Of a DNA stretch of 6,896 bases, positions 1-5,123 are shown piece after piece (position 1 is the stretch's first letter; the number at the start of each line of letters is the position of its first letter). Where the stretch lies: positions 1 to 6,896 of the forward strand of contig JAEWSV010000077.1 in assembly GCA_023398155.1 (NCBI GenBank), read 5' to 3'. The notes below the pieces were generated by a model. The model made no database searches. It was not told the origin of the DNA and was given only the letters and a program-made list of their open reading frames with translations. A program made the translations under genes and the position numbers. Origin of the DNA: Spirochaetota bacterium. GTDB taxonomy: Bacteria; Spirochaetota; Spirochaetia; Treponematales; Breznakiellaceae.

Positions 1-117
1 CGGATGGCAGCCGCGGGCATCCCCGGAAGCCCCGCGGAAACCGCGGTCTTCTGCGTCATCGTCGCCCTCTGCGTCGCCGTCGCCGCCCTCTACGCGGCTT
101 CGATCAAGGAAGCGTAG
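1..117 (+). CDS. C-terminal end of a membrane protein (partial, possibly a transporter)
   Basis: Frame 1 is open from the first base to a TAG at 115-117, giving the last 38 residues of a gene that begins outside the window. The tail has one strongly hydrophobic stretch (AVFCVIVALCVAVAALYAA, about residues 15-33) followed by a short charged end, SIKEA. This looks like the final membrane helix of a multi-pass permease, perhaps of the major facilitator type, but one helix is not enough to assign a family. Its stop lies 14 bases inside the convergent amidohydrolase remnant on the other strand. It could itself be a broken gene. Confidence is moderate that it is coding and low for the transporter guess. 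Confidence 0.5.
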   Translation, partial: RMAAAGIPGSPAETAVFCVIVALCVAVAALYAASIKEA

Positions 118-469
118 TCCCTTCGTCGCGGATGATCGTCCCGTCGTGGATGACCATCCGTATCCGGGAGAAGGCGTCGGAATCCGCGAGGGGTCGGCGT
201 CGAGGACGATGATCCCCGTCGGCGTCATACCGGCTTCCCGCATCATAGCGAGCCCGGCAGAGGGAAAGCCGACGAAGGGCCCCGCCCGTCCCGTCGATGA
301 TCCGTACGCCGTATAGGGCGACCGGGCCATCCTCCTTGATGGCCGTCGGTCGCGGAGCTCCTCGATCATGCTCGACCGCTCCCGACGCCCAGGCTATCCC
401 GGCTATGCAGGACGCCGTCGCGCAAATAGCGGCCGCCCGAAGGGAGGATTCTTGCGGTAGGAACGAAAA
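104..469 (-). pseudogene. Decayed exported amidohydrolase (internal deletions and frameshifts)
   Basis: Read on the minus strand, one stop-free frame runs from about 469 to a TGA at 106-104. It starts with an alanine-rich hydrophobic stretch like a signal peptide (AAAICATASCIAGIAWASGA), then has ALYGVRIIDGTGG around 325-285, the typical first strand of metal-dependent amidohydrolases of the imidazolonepropionase/prolidase-like group. It ends with DAFSRIRMVIHDGTIIRD, the typical last strand. The middle, about 276-195, makes sense only in another frame, where it reads REAGMTPTG and then IIVLDADP, both C-terminal signatures of the family. The frame changes back between DADP and ADSDAF. Family members have roughly 400 residues or more; here about 120 codons remain and the metal-binding barrel (HxH and later His/Asp motifs) is absent. 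No ATG, GTG or TTG start lies in the frame. The enzyme cannot be functional. The family call rests on recognised motifs, not on a search. Confidence 0.72.
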
Positions 470-496
470 TCACCCGAACGGAGGAGGCCGGAAGGA

Positions 497-1015
497 TCAG
501 TCGCCCGTGCGGAGCGCGTTCATGAGCTGGACGCGGCTACCGACGGAGATTTTGCGGTAGACGCTTTTCACGTGGGACTTCACCGTGGATTCGGAGATGA
601 AGAATCCTGCCCGCGGGTAGATGGCCGCGCCGTCCGGCGCGTACCGCACGAAGAACGGCGAGGCGATTAGGGCGAGACAGATGAGGTAACACGCGCCGAA
701 GGCCCGATTCCATGCCGCGGCCTTCGAGACGGCGCGCAGGGTATGGCACACGGGCGGAACGGCCAGGACCAGGGCGCTCTCCGCGAAGAAGTAGAGGTGT
801 CGGGACACGGCCCCGGCCCGGCTCCCGATGCGCGCCGCATCCAGATACCGGAGGAGCGCCACGCAGAGGAGCTGGAACGAGATGGAAGCGAGAAAGAGAA
901 CGTAACTCCGGAGGGAGCGCTCGCCGGTCCTGAGATACGCCAGGGCCACGAGAAAGAGAGCCGGAAGGCTGACGGAGTACGCGAGGGCGTAGTATAAAAA
1001 GGAGAGATGTTCCAT
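497..1015 (-). CDS. Membrane-anchored LuxR-type regulator with half of its DNA-binding domain deleted (probable pseudogene)
   Basis: The product is 172 residues from the ATG at 1015-1013. A TTG 13 codons upstream is possible, but MEHLSF followed by a membrane helix is the more natural start; a GGGAGG lies almost against the ATG. Four hydrophobic segments are visible at about residues 5-27, 36-58, 73-95 and 104-123. After a short linker the protein jumps at about residue 138 (position 604) into FISESTVKSHVKSVYRKI and then SRVQLMNALR, the recognition helix and last helix of the LuxR/GerE DNA-binding domain. The part that normally precedes it (the TxRExEVL and SNKEIA segments) is missing, as are the extra membrane helices common in such regulators. 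The frame is open across the join, so a short membrane protein may still be made, but DNA binding is unlikely. It lies divergent to the sugar transport operon and may once have controlled it or the amidohydrolase downstream; that link is inference. Confidence 0.68.
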   Translation of the reverse strand: MEHLSFLYYALAYSVSLPALFLVALAYLRTGERSLRSYVLFLASISFQLLCVALLRYLDAARIGSRAGAVSRHLYFFAESALVLAVPPVCHTLRAVSKAAAWNRAFGACYLICLALIASPFFVRYAPDGAAIYPRAGFFISESTVKSHVKSVYRKISVGSRVQLMNALRTGD

Positions 1016-1062
1016 ACCCTCCCGGAGGATAGTACCGAACGGGCGTATCCGCAATTCCGCTC

Positions 1063-1080
1063 ATAGGGAATTAGTCCTAT
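1063..1080. promoter_or_regulatory. Interrupted inverted repeat, possible operator
   Basis: ATAGG and CCTAT form 5-bp inverted arms around an 8-base AT-rich spacer. The site overlaps the weak -10 candidate TATACC at 1078-1083, where a repressor would block initiation. The short arms could be chance. Confidence 0.3.
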
Positions 1081-1112
1081 ACCAGATACGGAAGAAGATC
1101 GGATACCCAGAA

Positions 1113-1120
1113 TTGCGCAA
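1113..1120. promoter_or_regulatory. TTGCGCAA palindrome, possible repressor operator
   Basis: TTGCGCAA is a perfect 8-bp palindrome with a central CG, as is typical of LacI-family sugar-operon operators. It lies 60 bp upstream of the binding-protein start. No LacI-type gene is visible in the window, and an 8-bp palindrome is short, so this is suggestive only. Confidence 0.3.
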
Positions 1121-1139
1121 CTGCTCCACCATGGGACTA

Positions 1140-1156
1140 TGAGGGCGTCGCCCTCA
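1140..1156. promoter_or_regulatory. 17-bp near-perfect palindrome before the operon ribosome binding site
   Basis: TGAGGGCGTCGCCCTCA has 8-bp perfect inverted arms around a single central T. It ends 11 bases before the GAGGAGG ribosome binding site, so it is likely in the 5' untranslated leader. As DNA it could be an operator for a dimeric regulator. As RNA only about seven pairs with a three-base loop can form, and no U-run follows, so it is not a terminator. Confidence 0.5.
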
Positions 1157-1179
1157 GGAAATACCCCGAGGAGGTTCGA

Positions 1180-2439
1180 ATGAGTTTTAGAAAAATGGTA
1201 TTCGCTCTGCTTTTGGTACTCACCCTGGTCGTCCCCTTTAACGTGATGGCCCAGAAAGTCACGTTCTGGCATATCGGCACCGCGGCGACGGACATGGGCT
1301 TCTACCAGGGCGTCGTCGACGCGTACATGAAGGCGAATCCGAAGGTCACCATCGAGGTCACCGTCCTGGAGAACGAAGCCTTCAAGAGCAAGGTCGCCAC
1401 GCTGATGCAGTCCGGCAATCCGCCCGACATCTTCCACAGCTGGGGCGGCGGCGTCATGGCCGAATACGCCAAGGCCGGCCTGCTGCGCGATATCAGCAAG
1501 TTCACCAAGGGCACCGAATTCGGCAAGTCCATGGCCCCCGGAGTCTGGGAAGTGTACGCCTATAACGGCAAGCAGTACGGCGTGCCCCACGACATGGGCG
1601 CCATCACCTTCTGGTACAACAAGGACCTCCTGGCCAAGGTCGGTTACAAGACCTTCCCCGCCGACTGGGACGAGTTCATCGTCCTCGTGAAGAAGCTCCG
1701 CGCAGCCGGCATCACCCCGATCGCCCTCGGCGGCGGCGATAAGTGGCCGGCCATGCACATGTGGTCCTACCTCGCCCTCCGCGTCGGCGGCCAGCAAGCT
1801 ATCCAGAACGCCACCTCCGGCAAGGGCAAGGGCTTCAACGACCCCGCCTTCATCAAGGCCGGCGAAATGCTCGTGGAACTCGTCAAGATGAAGGCCTTCC
1901 AGGACGGCTTCCTCGGCGCTACCTATCCGGACGAAGGCGCCCTCGTCGGCAACGGCGTCGCGGCCATGGAACTCATGGGCCAGTGGGCTCCGAACGTCCA
2001 GGCGGACAGCTCCGTCAGCAAGAAGGGCATCGGCGCCTCCCTGGCCGCGGCTCCCTTCCCCGCCGTCAAGGGCGGCAAAGGCAAGGTCACCGACGTGATC
2101 GGCGGCGGCAACGGCATGGCGGTCGGCAAGAACGCGAGCGACGCGGCCGTTGACTTCCTCAAGTTCTTGGACAACCGCGAGAACAACGCCACCTACGCCT
2201 CCATCGCCGGCATCATCCCGACGGTCAAGGGCGCCGAGACCGGCATCAAGGACGTCAACGCCAAGATGGTGAAGGGCATCGTCGACAAGACCACGTTCTT
2301 CCAGCTCTACCTGGACCAGTTCCTCTCGCCGGCGGTCGGCGGCGCGGTCAACGACAACGTCCAGACCATCCTCGCCGGGACCCAGACCCCGGCCCAGGCC
2401 TGCGCGGCCATCCAGGCCGTCTTCGATTCTGAGCAATAA
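1180..2439 (+). CDS. ABC sugar transporter, extracellular solute-binding protein family 1
   Basis: This 419-residue protein captures a sugar outside the cytoplasmic membrane and delivers it to the permease pair encoded next. Residues 1-24 form a signal peptide: positive start (MSFRK), hydrophobic core and VMA before the cut, giving a mature start at QKVTFWH. No lipobox cysteine is present, so it is probably a soluble periplasmic protein. KVTFWHIGT followed by a helix ending YMKANPKVTIEV, then VATLMQSGNPPDIF, is the usual N-terminal order of CUT1-type binding proteins. YGVPHDMGAITFWYNKDLLAK is the hinge region, and NGVAAMELMGQWAP and ATYASIAGIIPTVKGA are typical C-terminal lobe segments. Length is normal for the family. 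The start is fixed by GAGGAGG five bases upstream and by the signal peptide. Codons are strongly biased to C- or G-ending forms (AAG, GGC, ATC), fitting high expression. The exact sugar cannot be told from sequence alone. Confidence 0.92.
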   Translation: MSFRKMVFALLLVLTLVVPFNVMAQKVTFWHIGTAATDMGFYQGVVDAYMKANPKVTIEVTVLENEAFKSKVATLMQSGNPPDIFHSWGGGVMAEYAKAGLLRDISKFTKGTEFGKSMAPGVWEVYAYNGKQYGVPHDMGAITFWYNKDLLAKVGYKTFPADWDEFIVLVKKLRAAGITPIALGGGDKWPAMHMWSYLALRVGGQQAIQNATSGKGKGFNDPAFIKAGEMLVELVKMKAFQDGFLGATYPDEGALVGNGVAAMELMGQWAPNVQADSSVSKKGIGASLAAAPFPAVKGGKGKVTDVIGGGNGMAVGKNASDAAVDFLKFLDNRENNATYASIAGIIPTVKGAETGIKDVNAKMVKGIVDKTTFFQLYLDQFLSPAVGGAVNDNVQTILAGTQTPAQACAAIQAVFDSEQ

Positions 2440-2449
2440 TACCTAAAAC

Positions 2450-2480
2450 GTCCGTCTCGGTAAAAATTCCCGGGACGGAT
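2450..2480 (+). other. mRNA hairpin after the binding-protein gene
   Basis: TCCGTCTCGG (2451-2460) pairs with CCGGGACGGA (2470-2479) around a nine-base AT-rich loop, giving a 10-bp stem with one G-U pair. It starts 11 bases after the stop. No T-run follows, so it is more likely an mRNA-stabilising or processing stem than a terminator. It forms a tandem pair with the next hairpin. Confidence 0.6.
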
Positions 2481-2519
2481 CGCCGCCCGCGCTCCACGAG
2501 CGCGGACGGCGGTTTATCC
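2481..2519 (+). terminator. Strong GC-rich hairpin with T-rich tail, probable partial terminator inside the operon
   Basis: Bases 2481-2494 pair with 2498-2511: 13 pairs and one C-A mismatch (2486/2506) closing a three-base loop, CAC. The T-rich tail GTTTATCCTTT follows from 2512. This is the shape of an intrinsic terminator, though the T-run is interrupted. Being between the binding-protein gene and the first permease, it probably stops part of the transcripts or protects the 3' end of the first cistron, giving more binding protein than permease, as known for other binding-protein operons. Confidence 0.6.
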
Positions 2520-2532
2520 TTTACTCACGGGA

Positions 2533-3423
2533 ATGACAATGACCAAGAAACCGAGTCGCTTTCTTCTTTTGGCGCTTCTCTTGGGACCGGCCCTGGTCCT
2601 TTTCACCGTTTTCGTCATAGTGCCCGTCTTTCAGGCCGCCATCTTCAGCCTGTATAAATGGAACGGGCTCGGACCGCTGCAGGAGTTCCGCGGCCTCCGT
2701 AACTTCCAACTTCTCCTCAAAAACCCTATCTTCCACAAAGCGCTCACCAACAACGCCATCGTCGTGGTCGTCTCGCTCGTCGTCGAGATTCCCCTGGCGC
2801 TCAGCGCCGCGCTCATAATCGGCAGCGGCAAATTCAAGCTCGCCGTCCTATTCAGGACCTTCTTCTTCCTACCCTATGTTATTTCAGAAATCATCTCGGG
2901 CGTCCTCTGGCAATTCATCTACCATCCGCAGTACGGATTGGTGAAAGCGATTTACGCGTTCATCGCGCCCGGCGTAGAACCCCCCACGCTGCTCGGCACC
3001 CCCTCCACCGTCCTCGGCGCCATCATGGTGGTCATCATCTGGAAATATTTCGGCTTCCATATGTCTATCCTCATCGCCGGCCTCCAAGACATCCCCGAAG
3101 ATATCAGGGAAGCGGCTAAGATCGACGGCGCGACCGAAGCGCAAACCACTCGGCGCATAGTCCTGCCTCTCCTCAAGCCCACCATCCTGATTTCCGTCTT
3201 CTTCTCCGTCGTCGGATCCTTCCAGATCTTCGACGTGATCTGGGCCATGGGTAAGGGAGATCCCGTCAATTCGGCCGAAACCATGGTCACGTACCTGTAT
3301 AAATTCGGTATCCAGCGCTTTAACATCGGCGGCGGCAGCGCGGTCGCCGTAACAATCTTCCTGATCTGCCTCACGTTCAGCGTGATCTACAACCGGCAAA
3401 TCACCCGTACCGAGACGAGGTAA
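2533..3423 (+). CDS. ABC sugar transporter permease, MalF/UgpA-like (CUT1)
   Basis: One of the two inner-membrane channel subunits for the sugar bound by the preceding protein. The 296 residues show about six hydrophobic segments, near 10-33, 72-97, 105-128, 158-184, 214-236 and 268-288. The cytoplasmic EAA loop that docks on the ATPase is clear at about 192-215: REAAKIDGA, then IVLPLLKP, with E193, D198, G199 and P212 conserved. The N-terminal FSLYKWNG is typical of this subunit. Two ATGs compete: 2533 and, two codons later, 2539. The only Shine-Dalgarno-like bases, GGGA at 2529-2532, touch the first ATG and are six bases from the second, so 2539 may be the true start. It is preceded by the hairpin pair and followed four bases later by the second permease. 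Confidence 0.93.
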   Translation: MTMTKKPSRFLLLALLLGPALVLFTVFVIVPVFQAAIFSLYKWNGLGPLQEFRGLRNFQLLLKNPIFHKALTNNAIVVVVSLVVEIPLALSAALIIGSGKFKLAVLFRTFFFLPYVISEIISGVLWQFIYHPQYGLVKAIYAFIAPGVEPPTLLGTPSTVLGAIMVVIIWKYFGFHMSILIAGLQDIPEDIREAAKIDGATEAQTTRRIVLPLLKPTILISVFFSVVGSFQIFDVIWAMGKGDPVNSAETMVTYLYKFGIQRFNIGGGSAVAVTIFLICLTFSVIYNRQITRTETR

Positions 3424-3427
3424 CAGT

Positions 3428-4276
3428 ATGATACGTTCGCATTCCAAGCAGCGATTTCTCGCGCGCGTCATCCAATATACCTTCTGCGTAGTCCTGAGCC
3501 TCGTAGTGCTCGTGCCCCTCTACCTCGCGGTGGTCGGCGGTATGAAGGACATGGGCCAGCTCATGACCGCTCCCCTCGGTCTGCCCGATCCGGTGTTGAC
3601 CGCGCACTATACGGGCCTCTTGACCGGTACAGTCGGCTCCTTCTGGCGAGCCCTCGGCAACTCCCTCATCATCTCCGGCTTCACCGTCGCAGTCACCCTC
3701 GCCGTCTGCGTCATGGCTGCCTTCGCCTTGGCCCGGATCGCCTTTCGGGGACGCGACCTGATCCGCAACTACTTCATGCTGGGTTTGCTGTTCCCCCTCG
3801 CCGTGGCCATCCTTCCGCTCTACCTGCAGATCCGGACGTTGGGTCTCCTGGATTCCTACTTCGGAGTCATCCTGCCCCAGGTCGCGTTCCAGATCCCCAT
3901 GACCGTCCTATTGCTCCGTGGCTTCTTCCTCGGTATCCCCAAGGACCTGGAAGACGCCTGCGCGATAGACGGATACGGCCCGCTGGGTTTTCTGATCAAC
4001 ATGGTGATTCCCCTTTCCACGCCCATCCTCGCCACCACGGCGGTCCTGGCGCTCGTGTATAGCTGGAACCAGTTCTTCCTGCCCCTCCTGGTCTTCAATA
4101 CCGCGCTCAAATTCACTCTGCCCCTGGGCGTGATGGAATTCCAAGGACAGCACGCTTCCGACTGGAACATGATCCTCTCGTACCTCACCCTGGCCATGGT
4201 GCCCGCGGTCATCCTGTTCATGAGCGCCCAGCGGTACATCGTGGCGGGACTCACGGGCGGCGCGGTGAAGGGCTGA
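3428..4276 (+). CDS. ABC sugar transporter permease, MalG/UgpE-like (CUT1)
   Basis: The second channel subunit, 282 residues. Six hydrophobic segments are seen near 12-36, 76-101, 113-134, 141-168, 196-222 and 248-270. The EAA loop at about 175-200 reads EDACAIDGYG, then NMVIPLSTPIL, with E175, D181, G182 and P195 in the expected places; the AA pair is changed to AC. The short C-terminal end after RYIVAGLTGGAVKG is the standard ending of MalG-type subunits and supports full length. GAGG at 3417-3420, inside the end of the first permease gene, sits seven bases before the ATG, so the two are probably translationally coupled. The stop is six bases before the deacetylase start. No ATP-binding subunit follows, so energy must come from an ATPase encoded elsewhere, as with shared MsmK-type subunits. 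Confidence 0.93.
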   Translation: MIRSHSKQRFLARVIQYTFCVVLSLVVLVPLYLAVVGGMKDMGQLMTAPLGLPDPVLTAHYTGLLTGTVGSFWRALGNSLIISGFTVAVTLAVCVMAAFALARIAFRGRDLIRNYFMLGLLFPLAVAILPLYLQIRTLGLLDSYFGVILPQVAFQIPMTVLLLRGFFLGIPKDLEDACAIDGYGPLGFLINMVIPLSTPILATTAVLALVYSWNQFFLPLLVFNTALKFTLPLGVMEFQGQHASDWNMILSYLTLAMVPAVILFMSAQRYIVAGLTGGAVKG

Positions 4277-4282
4277 AGATCG

Positions 4283-4945
4283 ATGGCGGTCCTGACCGTC
4301 GACGACGCGCCTTCCACCCGGTTCGCGGAGAAACTCGCCTGGCTCCGGAAGGAGAAGATCCCCGCGGTCTTCTTCGTCTGGGGCGAACTGGCGGCGGGCG
4401 CCGAAGACCTCCTCGTGGAGGCCCTGGACGCAGGGTATCCCCTCGGCAACCATTCCTGGACGCACCCCCGTTTCTCCGATCTGGACGAGGCGGGGGCGCG
4501 GTACGAGATCGAGCGGACGGACCGCCTCCTGGCTTCCCTGTACGAACGCGCCGGCGTGCGGTGGGAGCGGAAGTACTTCCGCTTCCCCTACTTCGATCGG
4601 GGAGACGCGAACGGCGGAGGAGCCGCGTTCCAACGCCTACTCGCGGAGTGGGGGTATGAAGCCCTGGATTCGGCGCGTCAAGACGCGGCGCGTCAAGATG
4701 CGGCGCGTCAGGATGCGGAGCGGAGGGACAGCCTCTGCGACTTCGACCAGATGGAATATTGGCTGGGCAAAGCCGAAGCGCCGGACGGGCTCGATCGGCC
4801 GGAGACCATCCTCTCCCGCATCGGAGGCGGGCATCCCGCCGACGACGACGTCATCCTCATCCATGACCACCAGTATTCCCACGACCTGTTCTTTCGGTGC
4901 CTCGCCCGGTATCGCGAGGCGGGAATCGCGTTCTCCCTCCCCTGA
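4283..4945 (+). CDS. Polysaccharide deacetylase (NodB homology domain), cytoplasmic, with an internal repeat insertion
   Basis: A 220-residue carbohydrate esterase family 4-like protein, expected to remove N- or O-acetyl groups from a sugar using a metal. NodB motifs appear in order: motif 1 TVDDAPS (D7 catalytic base, D8 metal), motif 2 HSWTHP (H57 and H61 metal ligands), motif 3 RFPYFDRG (R100, P102), motif 4 DFDQMEYW (153-160) and motif 5 ILIHDH (191-196, H194). TVDDAP replaces the usual TFDDGP. There is no signal peptide; the protein begins directly with the first strand, so it should act in the cytoplasm, unlike most cell-wall deacetylases. Residues 130-149 are a low-complexity insertion made of ARQDA repeats between GYEALD and motif 4. 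It starts six bases after the second permease stop, with AAGGG at 4268-4272 as likely ribosome binding site. Position in the operon suggests it trims the imported sugar; this is inference, and activity despite the insertion is untested. Confidence 0.87.
   Translation: MAVLTVDDAPSTRFAEKLAWLRKEKIPAVFFVWGELAAGAEDLLVEALDAGYPLGNHSWTHPRFSDLDEAGARYEIERTDRLLASLYERAGVRWERKYFRFPYFDRGDANGGGAAFQRLLAEWGYEALDSARQDAARQDAARQDAERRDSLCDFDQMEYWLGKAEAPDGLDRPETILSRIGGGHPADDDVILIHDHQYSHDLFFRCLARYREAGIAFSLP
4671..4730 (+). repeat. 15-bp tandem repeat inside the deacetylase gene
   Basis: Three near-identical 15-base units occupy 4671-4685, 4686-4700 and 4701-4715 (CGGCGCGTCAAGACG with one or two changes), followed by a degenerate fourth to 4730. 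The unit is a multiple of three, so the frame is kept and the protein gains ARQDA-ARQDA-ARQDA-ERRD. Slipped-strand replication would change copy number without breaking the gene. Confidence 0.9.
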
Positions 4946-4962
4946 GCCGGCGGCGCTCCGGC

Positions 4963-5034
4963 GCGCGGGCGGGGAACTCCGCGCGGGCGGGGAACGCCGC
5001 GCGGGCGGGGAACGCCGCACGAACGGGATCACCG
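4963..5034. repeat. 18-bp GC-rich tandem repeat after the deacetylase gene
   Basis: Units of 18 bases lie at 4963-4980, 4981-4998 and 4999-5016 (GCGCGGGCGGGGAACGCC; the first has one change), followed by a worn fourth unit at 5017-5034. The array begins 17 bases after the deacetylase stop and ends beside an AT-rich patch. The units abut with no spacers. No convincing terminator hairpin was found here, only a weak 5-bp stem (GCCGG 4946-4950 with CCGGC 4958-4962). A function is not evident. Confidence 0.9.
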
Positions 5035-5042
5035 CGGAAAAA

Positions 5043-5069
5043 TAAATATAAGAATTTTGCTATCGATTC
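5043..5069 (+). promoter_or_regulatory. Candidate sigma-28 (flagellar-type) promoter for the chemoreceptor gene
   Basis: TAAA at 5043-5046 is followed after exactly 15 bases by ATCGATTC (5062-5069). The flagellar sigma-28 consensus is TAAA, 15 bases, GCCGATAA, so both cores (TAAA and CGAT) match at the right distance; the outer bases of the -10 do not. It stands in a conspicuously AT-rich island (5038-5058) within GC-rich DNA, about 55 bases before the chemoreceptor ATG. Chemoreceptor genes are classic sigma-28 targets. A housekeeping promoter using TATAAG at 5047-5052 is an alternative, but I see no good -35 for it. Confidence 0.45.
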
Positions 5070-5085
5070 CCTTTGCGTTCCCGGC

Positions 5086-5095
5086 CCCGATCGGG
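5086..5095. promoter_or_regulatory. 10-bp palindrome in the chemoreceptor leader
   Basis: CCCGATCGGG is a perfect palindrome between the promoter candidate and the ribosome binding site GAGGA (5112-5116). It may be an operator or chance in GC-rich DNA; no T-run follows, so it is not a terminator. Confidence 0.25.
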
Positions 5096-5123
5096 TGATA
5101 CTTCATGGTATGAGGAATCCGCG

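Larger units (their letters stand above)
1016..1179. promoter_or_regulatory. Divergent control region between the LuxR remnant and the transport operon
   Basis: This 164-bp stretch separates divergent genes, so it should hold promoters for both. It contains three inverted repeats listed separately. It also has CGCAATTC at 1050-1057 with its reverse complement GAATTGCG at 1110-1117, and GTATCCG at 1045-1051 with its reverse complement CGGATAC at 1100-1106. A weak plus-strand promoter candidate is TTCCGC (1055-1060) with TATACC (1078-1083), 17 bases apart; the -35 match is poor. A strong ribosome binding site, GAGGAGG at 1168-1174, sits five bases before the ATG at 1180. I see no small gene here. 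Confidence 0.6.

Noticed and set aside
297..560. Small plus-strand open frame of 87 codons
   Set aside because: It is antisense to the amidohydrolase fossil and the LuxR end, with no ribosome binding site and a composition typical of chance frames in GC-rich DNA.
118..1015. Signs of a mobile element causing the deletions
   Set aside because: I found no transposase, terminal inverted repeats or target-site duplications around either deleted gene, so a transposon cause is not supported.
667..2436. Very long open minus-strand frame of 589 codons opposite the binding-protein gene
   Set aside because: It is the mirror of the strongly biased codon use of the binding protein and part of the LuxR remnant. 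The translation is low-complexity and rich in Asp, Gly and Val, with no domain and no plausible start context.
4963..5034. Possible CRISPR array
   Set aside because: The repeat units abut directly with no unique spacers, and no cas gene is present.
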